Assembly: GCA_029641185.1 (NCBI GenBank)
Contig: JAPWGK010000008.1
Location: 1,116,001-1,180,000, forward strand
Source: Pseudofabraea citricarpa
Lineage: Eukaryota; Ascomycota; Leotiomycetes; Helotiales; Dermateaceae
DNA: 64,000 bases
Reading direction: 5' to 3'
How positions within the stretch are numbered: the stretch's first letter is position 1; every line of letters begins with the position of its first letter. The notes under the pieces were generated by a model, which worked only from the letters and a program-made list of their open reading frames with translations, ran no database searches and had not been told where the DNA came from. A program made the translations under genes and the position numbers. Of the stretch, positions 10,038 through 23,043 are shown piece by piece.

Positions 10038-12524
10038 TCACAAAAGAACTTTTAAGACACTATGTTCGTCCCAGCGCCCAATCCCAAAGATCGGATATAC
10101 CAAGAGCACGCCAATGTCTCTTATCGGATCCTCCAAAAAACCAGTAAATGAAACTTGGATTCTAGTCGAGCTATTAGCAAGTAGTATCACCTCCAAAGGA
10201 TGTTTCCAACCTACTTCATCATGTACAATAGCGTGGACGGTTCGTCTATTGCCATATTGAGGGTTATGTACGTCCTCTTCTATGATTTCAAGATGAACTC
10301 CTGCTGCGGAGACAATGGATTTGTTGTATTGAGGTGAAATCTTCGACTCTGCTACGAGTTCAGCGTAAGTACCCCCCGAACGCACATTGGCACGGCCGAA
10401 AACTAAGCAGTAATATATTAATGCAGTCGAGAAGACGCAGAACACAATGACGATGTAATACCATCCTTTCACTTCCAAAGGCTGTCCGAGACTGTTTTCG
10501 TATGGGGGAATCAGCGGAACAATGACCACAAATCCGTTGGTGATAAAGTAGGCGAATGCGAAAATCAAGTAGGTCTTCTTCAAGGTATACGACTGACCAG
10601 GCTGACCATCGGGGTTCAAGTTCCATCGCTCCTGGCTAGGGTTGGGTATCTTTCGTGGCGTTAGACGGAAAAATTTGAAAAATCGCGAATCCTTCTCTAG
10701 AAACAAGAATGGAAATCCAAGGCTGATAAATACTAATAGATTGATTATGCGAGTGAGTTAATAACTTGAAGTGAGGAATAGAATGGCAACTTACTTCCAA
10801 CCCAGCCACCTGCGTATGATTGTAGATTTCCAGGGAAGCTGATTGCTTCGCTACGTCTCTCTATTACTGAAGTCACCGAGATCAAAATAACAGAGAATGT
10901 CCAATGAAGCAAGAGACCACCCTGAGGTGTTCCGGGTTCTTTCATATTTCCATCAGCATCCGTTCTCGGAGGCGAATTTGATTTCCAAAGTCTTGACCAT
11001 GGGATAATATTGCTCATTCCTATGACTTGCTTGACTTCTTTGTATTAGTATGATTAATATCTCTTTCTGTTGCTGGAATAACTAACCTCTTGCACACGTA
11101 TAACTCACGGAAAGCAAACTGCCGCTTGCAGAAATTGCGACTAAAACTGACCATGCAACTCTTGCTTTATAGCCATCGCCAAAGAACTAAAAACAATTTC
11201 TTAGTTGGAATTATCGCCGCTCACTGATATTTTGACTTACCAAGGGGGCATATCTCGTTGTTTGGATATCAGCAGGCACTGCGAGGAGCTTATCATGTAT
11301 TAGTCCAAAATCCCAAGTTCAGAGGAAGCACCTACAAATATGATATTGATTAACATGTAAAGTCCCCCTACAATAAATATCGCGGAAACAAAACCTCGTT
11401 TCAATATCTTGTGGCTTGCAATCTCACTTGTGACCTGTTTATCATTAGTCAAACTGGAATGTTGTGGGATCGCGATCGCCTACAAAAGTTGCGTTTTCCC
11501 AACCCGAGAAACTGAAAACTACAGAAAGGAAGGCAGTCGCTGCGCTCGAGGCATTCCTGTTTGGTTCGTGGTTCCAGTCTGCAGTGAAATTCCCGCTCGC
11601 CCTGGCGACACCAGCGAAGAACAAGATAACAAGAAACAGTGTCTTGATTAATGCGAGAATTTGGTTAAGATCTCTACCTGCTCTCCCAGAGAAGTAGTGT
11701 AGCAGACAAAAGAATGAGAGAGCTACAATAGCGATAAATCGTAAAGCCCGAGGGTCCAAATCCGGGGAAGGGTTATCTCCAGCGGCAGCTGTAAGCACTT
11801 GAGTTGCGAACTGCATACTATTGGTGGCGGTGTTGTAAATAAGCACGAAGTAGAAGGTGTACATCGTGTACGCTAACATGCGAGGTCTGGGGAGTGTCTC
11901 ATCCAGCTATAGTTCCCAAGTTAGTTGAAGCCTGTCTTTTAGAAAAGAACATCACAAGTCGACATGCACTCACATATATGAGCTCTCCGCCAGTATGAGG
12001 CAACTTCCTGGCAAATTCTAGGTAAATGACCATGCTACAAATATCACGTCAGCATAGGATCTAAACTTAAGATGGATGTCTGTGATTTACCTCACTAGAG
12101 TGTAAACAAAACCCAAAAACCATAAGCCCAATGCCTCGCCTTTACTTCTAGTTAAGAGCAGTACAACTGGAGGGGTTGTATATATTCCTGTGCCAACCAT
12201 TTGATTAATTATAAAAGCGCATACATCGCGAGAGTTGAGCGGACGAGGTGCGTTTGCGAAGTTCGGAATACTGGTAGAAAAATTCTCAAATACGTGGTGG
12301 TTTGCTGGGTTATGATTTTCGTTGTGACCAGCGGGGGATCCATTCTGCTGGTTATTTGGTTGATGAGAATTGGGATTTGATGACGGAAAGGGATTTCTCC
12401 TTCTTGCGTGATTCTCGTCATTTTGCACCTCAGCCGTTGATTCGTCTTCATGGATGCCAATATCATGGTCTACCACAGTGGGTGGCTCTGGTTTCCTCTG
12501 GAAGGGGTTCCTCTGACTCGCCAT
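10038..12524 (-). CDS. APC-family amino-acid permease (high-affinity methionine permease type)
   Basis: Eight exons: 12524-12091, 12034-11974, 11906-11484, 11434-11336, 11288-11241, 11186-11087, 11037-10795, 10732-10038; 700 aa, phases consistent. A 100-residue polar N-tail rich in Asn and Pro precedes the first helix, which holds GTGIYTTP (111-118), the conserved unwound segment of APC transporters. Further marks are ARKLPHTGGELIY, SGWENATF and the small exon VPADIQTTRYAP, typical of the fungal Mup1/Mup3-like group. The C-terminal tail of about 150 residues after the last helix is long for the family. The expected role is proton-coupled uptake of methionine or related amino acids at the plasma membrane, with both tails open to ubiquitin-type control. 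Substrate is inferred from family only. Confidence 0.87.
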
Positions 12525-13306
12525 TTTTTTTTATGATGCAACAAGATTAGATTTACCGCTGGAATCTCTGGAGACAGTCACACGTAAATGAGGAAACATT
12601 GCAAGGCAGTGAGATATTTTGTAGTCCTTGTCCGAGTAAGCGGACTTCAAATTTTTATATTTTCCCGAGGGTGTATCCAGAGATGTGACAAATTCCTTCC
12701 CTAGTGCACAAGAACTCACAATAGTAGCATAGCCTTGTACATCATGCACAAATTTGTAGCTGGCTGAATAATTTGGGCCGAGAAACACAATTGTGGAGGG
12801 CGGAAGCGATTAATGATTGGTGTGAGGTGTGCGAAGAACGCCATAATCAATATGTGTTCAGAGCCTCATCTTGGAAGCTGAACTGTTGGTCCTTGCTATG
12901 CATGTGGACACACCAATAAAGACCTTGTAAATATCTGTGGGGCTGTCCACCATGCATAGATAACCACTTTCTGATGTGATATCTCAACGCTAATATTCGG
13001 TGACTCGCTTCGGCTGAAGTCCCAGGAATGTGGCGTCCTGCAGCGAGCCTGCTGACGAGTAAATGATAAGTCTCTGAGCTGCTCACTGTGCCACCACCGT
13101 GACTGCAAGGTGGTGTTAGCCTAGCAAATCTCTCGGGTTTTATTTGCAAATGCTGAAGGCTGCAGCTTGGGAGAAATTGATTCTACCAAAGTTCGTCGCA
13201 CTACTGTTAACTTCCACTTTTCTAAATGTGTTCGGATATTCAGTGGATAATGATCGCCAAAGAGTTTATTCTCGACAGTTTGTCATCTAACACCGAGAGA
13301 GAATGA
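12525..13306. other. Divergent promoter region, permease / kinase
   Basis: It separates divergent starts at 12524 (minus) and 13307 (plus). A minus-strand frame of 100 residues (12847-13149) has no coding look. No other gene seen. Confidence 0.5.
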
Positions 13307-16300
13307 ATGCCGCATGAGCCATCGCCAGTCACATGGGTCACCAGGACCGCTTCTCTTCAGCCTGGCATGATGTCGTCCCCAGTCGACGGATCTTCTGCAT
13401 CTGAAACTTCGTCGCCGGTAGCAGAAACGATCGAAGACGAGGAATACTTTATAAAGCAAACTGAAGCCCATCCTCGTCCATGTGTTGCCGTTAGATTTGG
13501 GAAGCTACTGAGAAGTAGTGCCGTGCCTAAGGATGGAAATGGTCACAACAGAAGCGATTCGAATCTCCTATTCCCATCAAGTACCATTCAGAGAGTCCTC
13601 TCGGTTACAAATGTCACCTCGGTTCTCCATTGTGATTGTACAATCTGTAGCGATCTTCCCGGAGGCAGAGACACTTTGAGTGATAACACTCTTATTGATG
13701 CTCTGACCAAAAAGTCAGGCGCAGAAGCTGATGATAAGCGTCGATTATTCTCGGTAATTCTTTTTATGGGAGCTGGATTTACTGCTCGGCATGTCTGTAT
13801 GTTTCATACACGAGGACTCGAGATAACCGGTCAGCAAGAGATACTCCGAACAGAAGTCTTCGAGCCTTTGCAAAAGCGAGGTTTGTTCAGTCATCGAAGA
13901 AATCTAACAGCTCTCTTCACTGCTACCTTCAAGAAAGCGCGTTGTGTATTCAATACACCATCTATTGAGGCCGGAAAGAACCTTGAGACTTTTTTCGTGG
14001 ATGTGAATCTCCCATTCGTAAAGGAAAGACGCCTAGGAAGCTATAGTAATGGCAGCATGGGTCACGGACGATTATATGAGTTTGAAATCCATCCAGAATT
14101 TCGAGGTGAAGGCATACCTGTAAGGCGATATCACGAATAAACATGGTAGAACTACTGACAGGTTATTTAGAACGAACTTGTCCGGAAAGAACTTAACTAC
14201 AATGGTCAATCGAATGAAAGATCCACACTTCAATTTCTTGCAGGTTGCAAGCAACCCCATCTTATTGAGTTGCTATTCTGGTATCGCCACGAGAAGAAAG
14301 TCAACTATGTCTTCAAGAGATATCCCGGTAGCCTGTTGGATATTTTGAGTGGTAGCTTGAAGGCACGTTTGCGACCACAGACTCCAGCTCGATATCGAGG
14401 ATCTAAGCTTCAGCATTGGTTGTGGCAAGGTGCTGTAGATATTATTGCAGCTCTAGCATTTCTACACTATCCCAAGGATGCACGTTACAAACCGCGTCAA
14501 TTAGCAGCTGCCCATACTGATCTTAAGCCAGCAAACATTCTCATCAATGAAGACGGCTCTTTGGTGGTAGCAGACTTCGGTCATGCTCAAATAATAGATT
14601 TGGAAGCAAATCAAGACTATTCTTTTACTCTAGAAGGCGGCGATTACAACTATCGGCCGCCAATGCCTCTTTCTCCCACAAGTCCAGCATTGCAGGGTAT
14701 GGCAAGTAATATCAAATGGTGTCAAGCATACGACGTATGGTCAATCGCCTGTGTACTCACGGAAATCATAGAGTTTATTCGAACTTCTAACGACACAGGA
14801 GCACTTGCTAAATTTCGCGACCGTCGGAGAAAGGATAGTGCCACAAATCTATCTTTTTGGGTAGCGAAGCCAGGAGGTTACGAGCTGCGCGCCAGTGTTC
14901 GATCAACCCTGAACAAGTTCCGTTCACCACAAGATCAATATCTTAATTCGGTAACCGATCTTCTCGAACGAATGTTTTCGATAGATTTTCACGACCGTCC
15001 AACTATGGCACAGTGCCTTGCCATCATATCACAAAATGTCCCTACCGATGAATGGCCATTGTTAGACGATGACGAGATTTCAATTTGTGGTTTGGGGACC
15101 AATCCTTTGTTGAGAAACATGTCAGTTATACGCCGACCATAAATTCCAAGTGGAGTTGAATTTATCATACTAACAACTATTTAGGCGTACGCAATTTGCC
15201 CGAAAATCAGAGCATGGTTGGGATCAAAGACGTTGCAAAATGTATATGCTTCTCAATGAGCATAAGAAAAGGGTTCGGCTCGCTCTAGAATTCGAAAAAG
15301 AATTAGACGATAAAACCACCGCCTCTTGCGTGCTATCAGATTCAGGTAATTTAATTGTCGTCAAATTACTAAGGTCCTATCACTAAAGATAAGCAGCTCG
15401 ATTGTCAGAGGAAGTCATCAAACCACTCAGCCTATTCGATCAGAAGTATAAAGCGGAACAGGATATCCCTTCTGTTTGTGCATTCGATATAATCCATCCT
15501 AACTTGAGATTTATCTTCGAGGAACCAATGGGTATGTTGAACAGTCCTTTGCGGCGTTTGGCGATTAATCATACACAGAATATTATCATTACTTGGCAGC
15601 AGTGATGAGACAAGAAATGTGTGTATTAGATGATGGCGACAGATATGAATATGTCGAGTAGTTTCCCCTCCTTATTCTAAAGAATCTTAGTTGACTAGTA
15701 ACTAGAATGCCGCTGGCGAAATGTAGGCTCAGACCAGCTGGACTGCCATTCCAGGATAACAAAGAAGTTTTTACAGGTGGGCACTTGCAAATCTGGAAAG
15801 AGTTGCCGGAAAAGGATTACAACGTTCGTCGTCACTTGCAAGAAGTTTCCGGCCATAACTGACACTTCATATCAGGCACGCTTCATAGCATCTTCCCATT
15901 CAATGCTTCCTATTGAAAGACGAGAGTCAGGCACAAGTATGACAGCAGCATACTCAAGCCCAACCAGTCTATCTCCAAGACGAGTTGGGACAGAATACGC
16001 TTCTCCTGCGAGTTCCACGGGATCGGCGGGTAAAGTTAACAGGACTGGTGACCATTCTCCGATATACAGAATGTTTATATTCATCCCCGAGCCTTATCGT
16101 CGTTATATCACAATCGAATGTATGCCTCCATTTTCTGTCAATGATAAAGAATAAATCATGCAGCTTTGATTACTAGCTAACATATCAACAGTCACAAACG
16201 GCCAAACCAACATACACACCAGACTTGATTCTAACAAAAGGAAGTCTAACTTGCATTTGCTCGTGAGATATAAGCACAGCCGCAAATTTGAGATTGGTAA

Positions 16301-16553
16301 TTTTACAGCGGAGAAAGATTGCCCTGGCATTCCTATTGATCCAAAAGTCCTAAAATCGAAGGAAACATTTCAAGCGAGCTGGATCGAATTGGAATTCCGA
16401 GACCCTGCCGGTTAGTACATCTCTGGGGCCCACAAAGGTCAAATTTCTTCAGACACTAATTATGCGATGATTTTAGGTCTAAGGGGGTTTGAGGAACTCA
16501 TCGGAACATTATTTCCTCCGTCAAGATTCGCCTTGACCACGAACGAGTGGTGA
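13307..16553 (+). CDS. Protein kinase-domain protein, non-RD type
   Basis: Nine exons: 13307-14119, 14171-15120, 15185-15345, 15397-15531, 15579-15657, 15706-15823, 15876-16119, 16192-16410, 16477-16553; 931 aa. Residues 1-230 are a poorly conserved leader. The kinase domain runs about 238-567: a degenerate Gly loop (LGSYSNGSMGHGRLYE), the HTDLKPANIL catalytic loop (H386-T-D388), the DFG motif at D406, and DVWS. Arg of the usual HRD is Thr, so it is a non-RD kinase; the key Asp, Asn and DFG Asp remain, so activity is likely. The last 350 residues form a second, family-specific region split by seven short introns, with no motif I know. Many such orphan kinases occur in Pezizomycotina genomes. 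The junction 15823/15876 (donor GTTCGT) is uncertain; a 31-nt intron starting at 15845 is the other reading. Confidence 0.8.
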
Positions 16554-17188
16554 ACAGAGAATCAGCGACTTCTTGTTCGACCAAAAAGTGCAAAACTCTA
16601 TGCATGATCTAGTTCAAAGTATCAATGCATACAATCGCAAAACCATTGTCAAATAAAACAACGCTTTACTTCGATCTGATGCTTACGGCGATGAGTATTC
16701 ATGGATCGAAAAGGATTCCATTCCGAGAGACACATAACCCGTGAAAGGTTATATCTTCAATCGAAGTTGAGGGGGGTGGGGATCTTATATGCAAATATAA
16801 ATGAAATGGACTATATGAATAAAACTGGAATGCAAGAATGGTTGAAGTCCGTAACTCCTATCTCTGTTTTAATACTTCTCATGCTAAATATTGCACCTAG
16901 AGTCACAAGACATGTACCTAGTTAAACACTCAGTGGTCAAATCCCTTCAATTGTATAATCACAACTTCAAACTTTTAATTTACTTATGAGGTTTGCTCGG
17001 AAACGGATGCTAGCATTCTCTTAATTTAGAGGACGTCAGATATTGTAGCATTTTTTTCAGGGCTGTAAAACTCATGTGACATTTAGGCGAAGGAATGTAT
17101 TGATACCTTGCTTGATCATCTAACCATAATCAACATGTTTACCCATATCATGCCTAGAAAGGCTCGAGAGAGTCAAAACTTCCTATAT
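16554..17188. other. Intergenic between convergent genes
   Basis: It holds the 3' ends of the kinase gene and the acyl-CoA dehydrogenase gene. AT-rich; no gene seen. Confidence 0.5.
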
Positions 17189-18787
17189 TTAGTAGCAGGT
17201 CGCCCACGGCTTGTAGTTCTCTGACATAAAAAGCTTCTGCAATGCTCTCCTTCGAATGCCAATATTACCCCCGTCAAAAATAGGTAGAACCATCGCATCG
17301 TTGAGCAGATCCGTGAAGGGTGTGGCTAGATTATATGCAGAGCTTATAATTCAGCATATGGGATTTGATTTAGCAAAAGGCAGGGGAACTTACACTCCTA
17401 CAAGATTTATTGCATCAATTGCAGATTTTACGGCGGCATCTGAACAATAAATCTTAGCTTCCAAGGCTAGTTCCCTCTTCTCATCAGGTTCAGAGTCAGA
17501 CTGCAGTCTCTGTCCAGCTTTCCAAGTGAGATATCTACAGAATATTGTTAGTGAGGGACAGAGATTCATGTGAAATTAAGTTTAAGAAACTACCTTGAAG
17601 TTTCAGTTCGCATCTTAATATCTATCAAGAGATCTGCGACGGATTGATGTTCACCAATAGGTATAGTCCCTCCGCGTGGGGATTTGGAGAACTCCAGAGC
17701 AGCATCAAAAATAGCACGTTGAATTCCGACACCCATAGCGCCTACTAGCATTGCTATAACAAAGAGTTCAGTAAGGAGTGTCTGAAAATGACATGAAACT
17801 CAACTATACCTGATATCTCAAAACTAGCGCTGACAATTTGAGCTCCTGTGCCAGGAGGGCACAAGAGGTTCTTTGAAGGCACACGGAGATTGGTGTACTT
17901 GGTCATAGTCAGTGTTGTCTTTATAATTTAATAGCATTGAAGATCTCAATACCTTGATATGTGGCCCCGAAACGGCTGTATGTCCTGCTACCTGAGGATG
18001 ACCTAGTACTTCAAAGGCGTTTGTTCCGGCGCTCTTGATATCGGCTCGAGTGAGCAGAAGCACCATGATACGATCGGCTGGAGCAGCATCCTCTGGGATA
18101 TCAGAATTGGTGCATCGGCAAACAACGCAAGAAAGTTCAGCTCCTCTGAAATCCCATCCTCCGGAATTAGTTGCCCAAAGCTAGATGAACAGGGATTGTT
18201 AGTAATATCATAATAGTGAATCATGAATTTGGCTACCTTCTCGCCATTTAAAACCCAACTGTCCCCATCTAGATATGCTGTTGTTTGCAGTCCTGGAGCT
18301 CCCACCTCTAACCAGTTTGCCTAAAAATCATGTCAGCGTAGTTCTATGTTATCAATAACCTTTAACTACGAACCACGCCTGCTGGCTCTGAGAAAACCAA
18401 AGATGCCAAGGGTGAGCCTTCGTTCTGGAGAAACGGCTCTAGGAATTCTTGAAGTTCTGGTCGAAATGCTAATGCCAGAGGTGTAAGTCCTAACCCAGTC
18501 CCAAAAATCGTTAGGCTCGCTGCAGGTTCTACAGCATATAGCTCTTCGACCAATATAGCAGCTTCGATAAGACTTTTACTCGTTCCTCCAATTGGCGCGG
18601 GGATCTGGCCTTTGATAAGGCCAGCAAGCACTGCCTCCCGATAGATAGGCTGTGTAGATTGGAATCTCTCGGCATGAGAGGTGATTTTTGAGTATGCAGC
18701 TCTGGCACCACTGAGATGCTGCATCGCAAATGCTTGAGCTGCCTTTTGGACGCCGGCTTCGCTCGGTGATAGAGTGAAGTCAACCAT
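17189..18787 (-). CDS. Acyl-CoA dehydrogenase family flavoprotein
   Basis: Seven exons: 18787-18374, 18320-18237, 18180-17953, 17897-17810, 17753-17594, 17534-17394, 17342-17189; 422 aa, phases consistent. Conserved marks appear in family order: FSEPAGV (flavin loop), WLEVGAPGLQTTA, NGEK, LWATNSGGWDFRGAE, then the C-terminal helical domain with GAMGVGIQRAIFDAALEF and the closing PIFDGGNIGIRRR. The family oxidises acyl-CoA or related substrates with FAD; this subgroup is common in fungi beside catabolic genes and its substrate is usually unknown. There is no obvious mitochondrial or peroxisomal (SKL-type) signal; the end is PWATCY. The first intron uses the weak donor GTTCGT, chosen because it restores the SEPAGV-NW motif. 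It is in tandem with the amidohydrolase, about 770 bp apart. Confidence 0.87.
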
Positions 18788-19558
18788 GATTAATATAGTG
18801 TGATGTGCCAAATGTTTCAACGAGTAGCTATTTTGGGGGTTTGTTTTCTGGTTGTGGTTGAGGCTTTTCCCCCCTCGAATATCGTCCAATTTTTTGGTTT
18901 ATGATAGATGAGGGGTTGTCAGATCTGGATCATTGGATCTTATCTGCGCCACATCTGATAGGGTGGGGCCGAGGTTTGTAAGCCTGTAAAGTTACTTTGC
19001 CTATGTTTATTAGTCTTGCTACTCATCCAGAGAAACAAAAAAAGTTGAAATTTCGTCGATATTTATTGAGGTGGATGTTCACCGGCAAGAAGTCATCTAA
19101 GGAGAATCTGGGTTAAGTTGTATATGAAGGGATGGTATTTATACCCTTGTCAAAAGTTATAAAAAGGTCGCACAATGCTAGTTGATGCTCTGACTGTTCT
19201 ATTAATTCGATTTATAATAAGTGGATGTAGATTCTTACCACTCTAATTTTTCAAGTTGTGATAGTAAGAACTGTGTTCCATGTACAAGATAATTAAATTT
19301 ATAGGTAGGCACATTTTTTCTACCGATTAGGGGCTTAATAATACAATATATAAGGAGGTCTCTTTTAGCTCGGTGATTGAACATTTCATAAAGCACCTGT
19401 ATGTGCGCAGTAGATTCATTCAATACTCTATTTTTAATGAAGCTAGAAAGCTTCTAGTCTCTTAGATACTCTTATCGTTTTCTTCAAGCCAAGGCAGTCT
19501 ATAACCTTTTATATCTATCCATGTTATCTGTTCTGCAGTCTATTCCGTTTTGAATTCA
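18788..19558. other. Intergenic
   Basis: Promoter side of the acyl-CoA dehydrogenase gene and 3' side of the amidohydrolase gene. AT-rich; no gene seen. Confidence 0.5.
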
Positions 19559-21507
19559 TCAAAGCTTATAGACTCTCTTTCCCCCTAACCAAGTCTCTTT
19601 TACTTTCAACTCTCGGAGATTTTCACTTGTCGTATCTGCCCAAAAGTCTCTATCGATAACGACCCAATCTGCCCATTTTCCAACTTCAATTGCACCAGTC
19701 TGGTTTTCTTTGAACCATCCGTAAGCTGCATTTTTTGTGAACCCAAGCAAAGCTTGCTGTAAGGACAATCTCTGCTCTGGTTGCCAACCCTCTTTCCCAG
19801 ATGGCGAAGCCCCCGTAGCGGGTGAAAGTCGTGTAACTGCTGCATAGATGCCATGAAATGGGTTGGGTGGTTCCACTGGGAAATCAGAACCTAAAACTGG
19901 TCCTAGGTATTTGCTGTTATCTTCTGAAGGGAAAAGGCTTAACATTCTATAAGCAGATTGGGAAGTCCGGTCTGAACCTAAGCGAGACATAGCATATGCC
20001 ATATCTGAGGTTGCGTGGGTAGGCTATAGTTGGCGTTAGCAAGATAGTTGGATGTCCAATACTATTTAGTTCTCCTCATACCTGAATGCTTGGAATGATG
20101 CCCATCTTCTCAATTCTCTTCTGATCATCTGGATGCTGTTTTGAAACTCAGCTCAGAAACCACTTTAAAATCTGCATTGATGGGAGTAATACGAACAATG
20201 ATCTGTGCATGTTCAATCCTGAGCCTTCTCGCTATGTTACATCCATCACAATCTGCTCCTAGCACATTTTCGAATGCGTCCACAGCTGCTCGATTGGCTC
20301 GATCTCCAATGGCGTGTACATTTACCTGGAAGCCTGAATGATACCACAATTGAAATCAGCCAGTCGCTCAAGTAATTCACAGTCCGTACCCACCTGCTTC
20401 ACAACTTTTGTCAACTGTGTTTCGTTGATCAGCATAGTTCCGCTCGTCTCTTTCTTATCCGAATATGGCTCCAGCAAAGCGGCGCCCCATGATCCCAATG
20501 CTCCATCACCAAATAATTTAACACCTCCAAGCATTAAGGTGTTGCTTCCAAGGCTCTTTCCGCCTAGTATCTTCAAGTCTTTTGTGTCTTCGGGACAATA
20601 TGTGTTTCTCTCTGGGCACTCGAGCATGACGTTGATACGAATAGTTAGCTCGCCTTTGACTGCCATCTCTTCAAGTATCTGGACATCTTCTGGTCGCATT
20701 CCTGCATCCCCGACTCCCACAATACCGACTTTATTCAGCTCTGTCATAGCAGTACGGAACCAGCGAGTCTTATCTTCAGGGGTTGCTTTTGGTGCTTTTG
20801 GGTAAATGATTTCATCCATTGCATTATCGCAAAATACGCCCTTTCCAGGGTCAGTTACAATAACACCTCCTGGTGGCGCTTCTGGGAGCGGGTTTGGAAG
20901 TAGATTCAAAACTGCATTTGAAACCCATACACAATGAACATCGACTCTATCCAACATAATGTAGACGTTCTCGTCAAGGTCAAGGTCATCCTGAGCAGTC
21001 ATTAGCTATAAATATTCTATGCAAAGGGATATCTATACGCACAGCAGTTGGCATGACACCTCCAAAGAAAGCCTGATCCCATCCAATGCCTCGAATCCAC
21101 TTCTCGCGTGTTCCATATTCTTCGCCCTCATGTTGCTTCAAGAACTCTTGTATTCTTGTCCTGACTTCTTCAATGCTTGTAGCATCATAAAGAGATACTG
21201 ACTCTAGCATTTCACCATATTGCAAAATGTGACCGTGTGACTCAATGATTCCTGGCAATACATAACCATCGATGTAGTTGATCTTCTCCAGCGAAAATCT
21301 AGGTTTCTTGACTAGAACTTCACTAAACTCTCCATCGTGAACTCGAAAGCATGTAGCACGAGGAGCACTTTCATTGAGCGTCGTAATTGAAAATGAGGGA
21401 TTTGATAAACAGAATAGAGCGGATTTGGCTGCGAACAAGACGTTGGCTATGAGGGGAATGGCTACCACACTCAAAATAGCTACGAGGCTTGACATTTTCG
21501 AAGGCAT
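19559..21507 (-). CDS. Amidohydrolase, YtcJ-like metal-dependent hydrolase
   Basis: Five exons: 21507-21043, 20990-20390, 20333-20197, 20135-20082, 20023-19559; 573 aa. The ATG at 21507 is chosen because the frame upstream begins only with TTG. Residues 5-36 form a hydrophobic segment, a signal anchor or signal peptide, so it likely acts in the secretory route or at a membrane. Metal and active-site marks: ESHGH near 84-92 (HxH on strand 1), NVHAIGDRA (H362), PTHATSDMAYA and SDFPVEPPNP (the late Asp). This order is that of the YtcJ-like amidohydrolases, which cut N-acyl or imide bonds in small molecules. Substrate unknown. The third intron uses donor GTTCGT. Nearby permease, dehydrogenase and nucleoside-family genes suit a catabolic role, but that is inference. 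Confidence 0.87.
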
Positions 21508-23043
21508 GGTGCTAGGCTTTAAGACAACGCCACCATCAAGAATCAATGGAATGTGGGATCTTAAATGGAGGTGAATTGGCAAACAATCATATCGTCACAC
21601 ATTTAACCCTTGCCTTATCGATAACGAATTGTACTCATTATGTCACGTGTGGAATCAAGTGACAGAAGAAAATTCAATGTCGTTTCTCAGTACTCAATCC
21701 TCAGAGCAGTAATTGAAGGGTCTAATGAAATACCTTTATTTTAGTATTCGATACATCAAAGTAAGCAATAAGAATTGATATAAGATTGGCCTAAGCTATC
21801 TATTGTTGGTTCCCTATTCTCGGCTCTGGTGGTTCTCCAATAAGCTGAACTTGGGGACAGTCTCGTGTTCGCAATGCCATATTTCAGTCAATCAATCGGA
21901 ACATTTTTTGAAGCTGAGCCCATGTGCCGGACCTTCCTGTTCTCAATCTTCTTAGCCCTTTATCGTGCATAATGTGATTAGAGCTCCTTGTGACAAGATC
22001 TCGGCAAATCATCTCGTCATATTAATTATCACCTTTTCAATCTAAATATGATGCATCAAACACTCAGACATCGCACGATCTCGTTATCTCCCTTTCAGAC
22101 AATCTCTGGCTCATTTTACTTCTTTCTTGCATCTGCCTTGAATCGTTATCTCTCGAGTTGTAGCCCCCTTGTTAAAGTGTTGAGACCAAGCGAGAAAGTT
22201 AGAGATCTGCCAGGTTCAACGCGATTAGACCATTCTTCAAAATGCTAGTAGTTTGTTGTCGATAGAATCAAGAATATTCCGAGAGGCGATTGAAGTACTT
22301 CCTTTCCATGCTTATCCAACTGTTGGTTTGCCCCTGAAGGGTCTGCCAAGGTTTTCTGAACCTGGTCTCACGTCAGCGACGCTCATTGACCTCCATTTTA
22401 ATCTGTAGATTGCACTAAACTGATCACCAGACTTCTCAGTAGTTTTATCGCTTGGTCCTTCTCATCGAGCCGTCCTAGAATAAAGAAACATAGTATCTCA
22501 TCCATTGTACTTGTCCCAGAGAAGCCAAGGAGTGGATACACAGTGAAGCTACAGAGAATATCCAAAGTAAGGGACCCGGCTACCGAGAAAGGCTCAGGTA
22601 CTGGCCAAATTCCTGGTAATTTTGGACCCTCCATAATTTATCGCTTACCAGGTACTCGGGCATCAAGATACATAAATACTTTACACTGATTCCCATTATG
22701 TTTGATCTGGTTTTGAGTATTACGTGCATCAGGATGTTAGGCTTCAAGTGTCTTTTCTGGAGACTCATATGGTTCGCCGTGGTAAAAAGTAGAGAGATTT
22801 CTCAATGGTAAGCAGTACAAGTTGACATGATCAGATTATGCGCGTACACTAACTACACATACCAGTCAAAATGATGATTGCCAGCGCGCACTATCAAAAT
22901 ATGTCTCTATTTCCGCTGCATCTGCGCATCTCTTCTGCTCGGGGTTCATCGCTACCAGCACCTCTGCCAGTTTTCCAGTCCCAACAGACTTAGCGAGATG
23001 TGATGCATCTTCTTTGAAGATACGTTCGGCATGTTCTTGCTTC
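21508..23043. other. Divergent intergenic region, weak coding traces
   Basis: It lies between the amidohydrolase and nucleoside-permease starts. Minus-strand frames at 22398-22634 and 22866-23168 have fair codon look but no known motif and no joinable model. An ATG at 22735 (MLGFKCLFWRLIWFAV) could be a signal-peptide exon of the downstream gene; this is untested. Confidence 0.4.

Noticed and set aside
12847..13149. 100-codon minus-strand frame
   Set aside because: Lies in a divergent promoter, no motif, two overlapping frames equally open.
22398..22768. Minus-strand fragments with fair coding look
   Set aside because: The only intron that could join them would be 33 nt and no family is recognised; kept only as a note in the intergenic entry.
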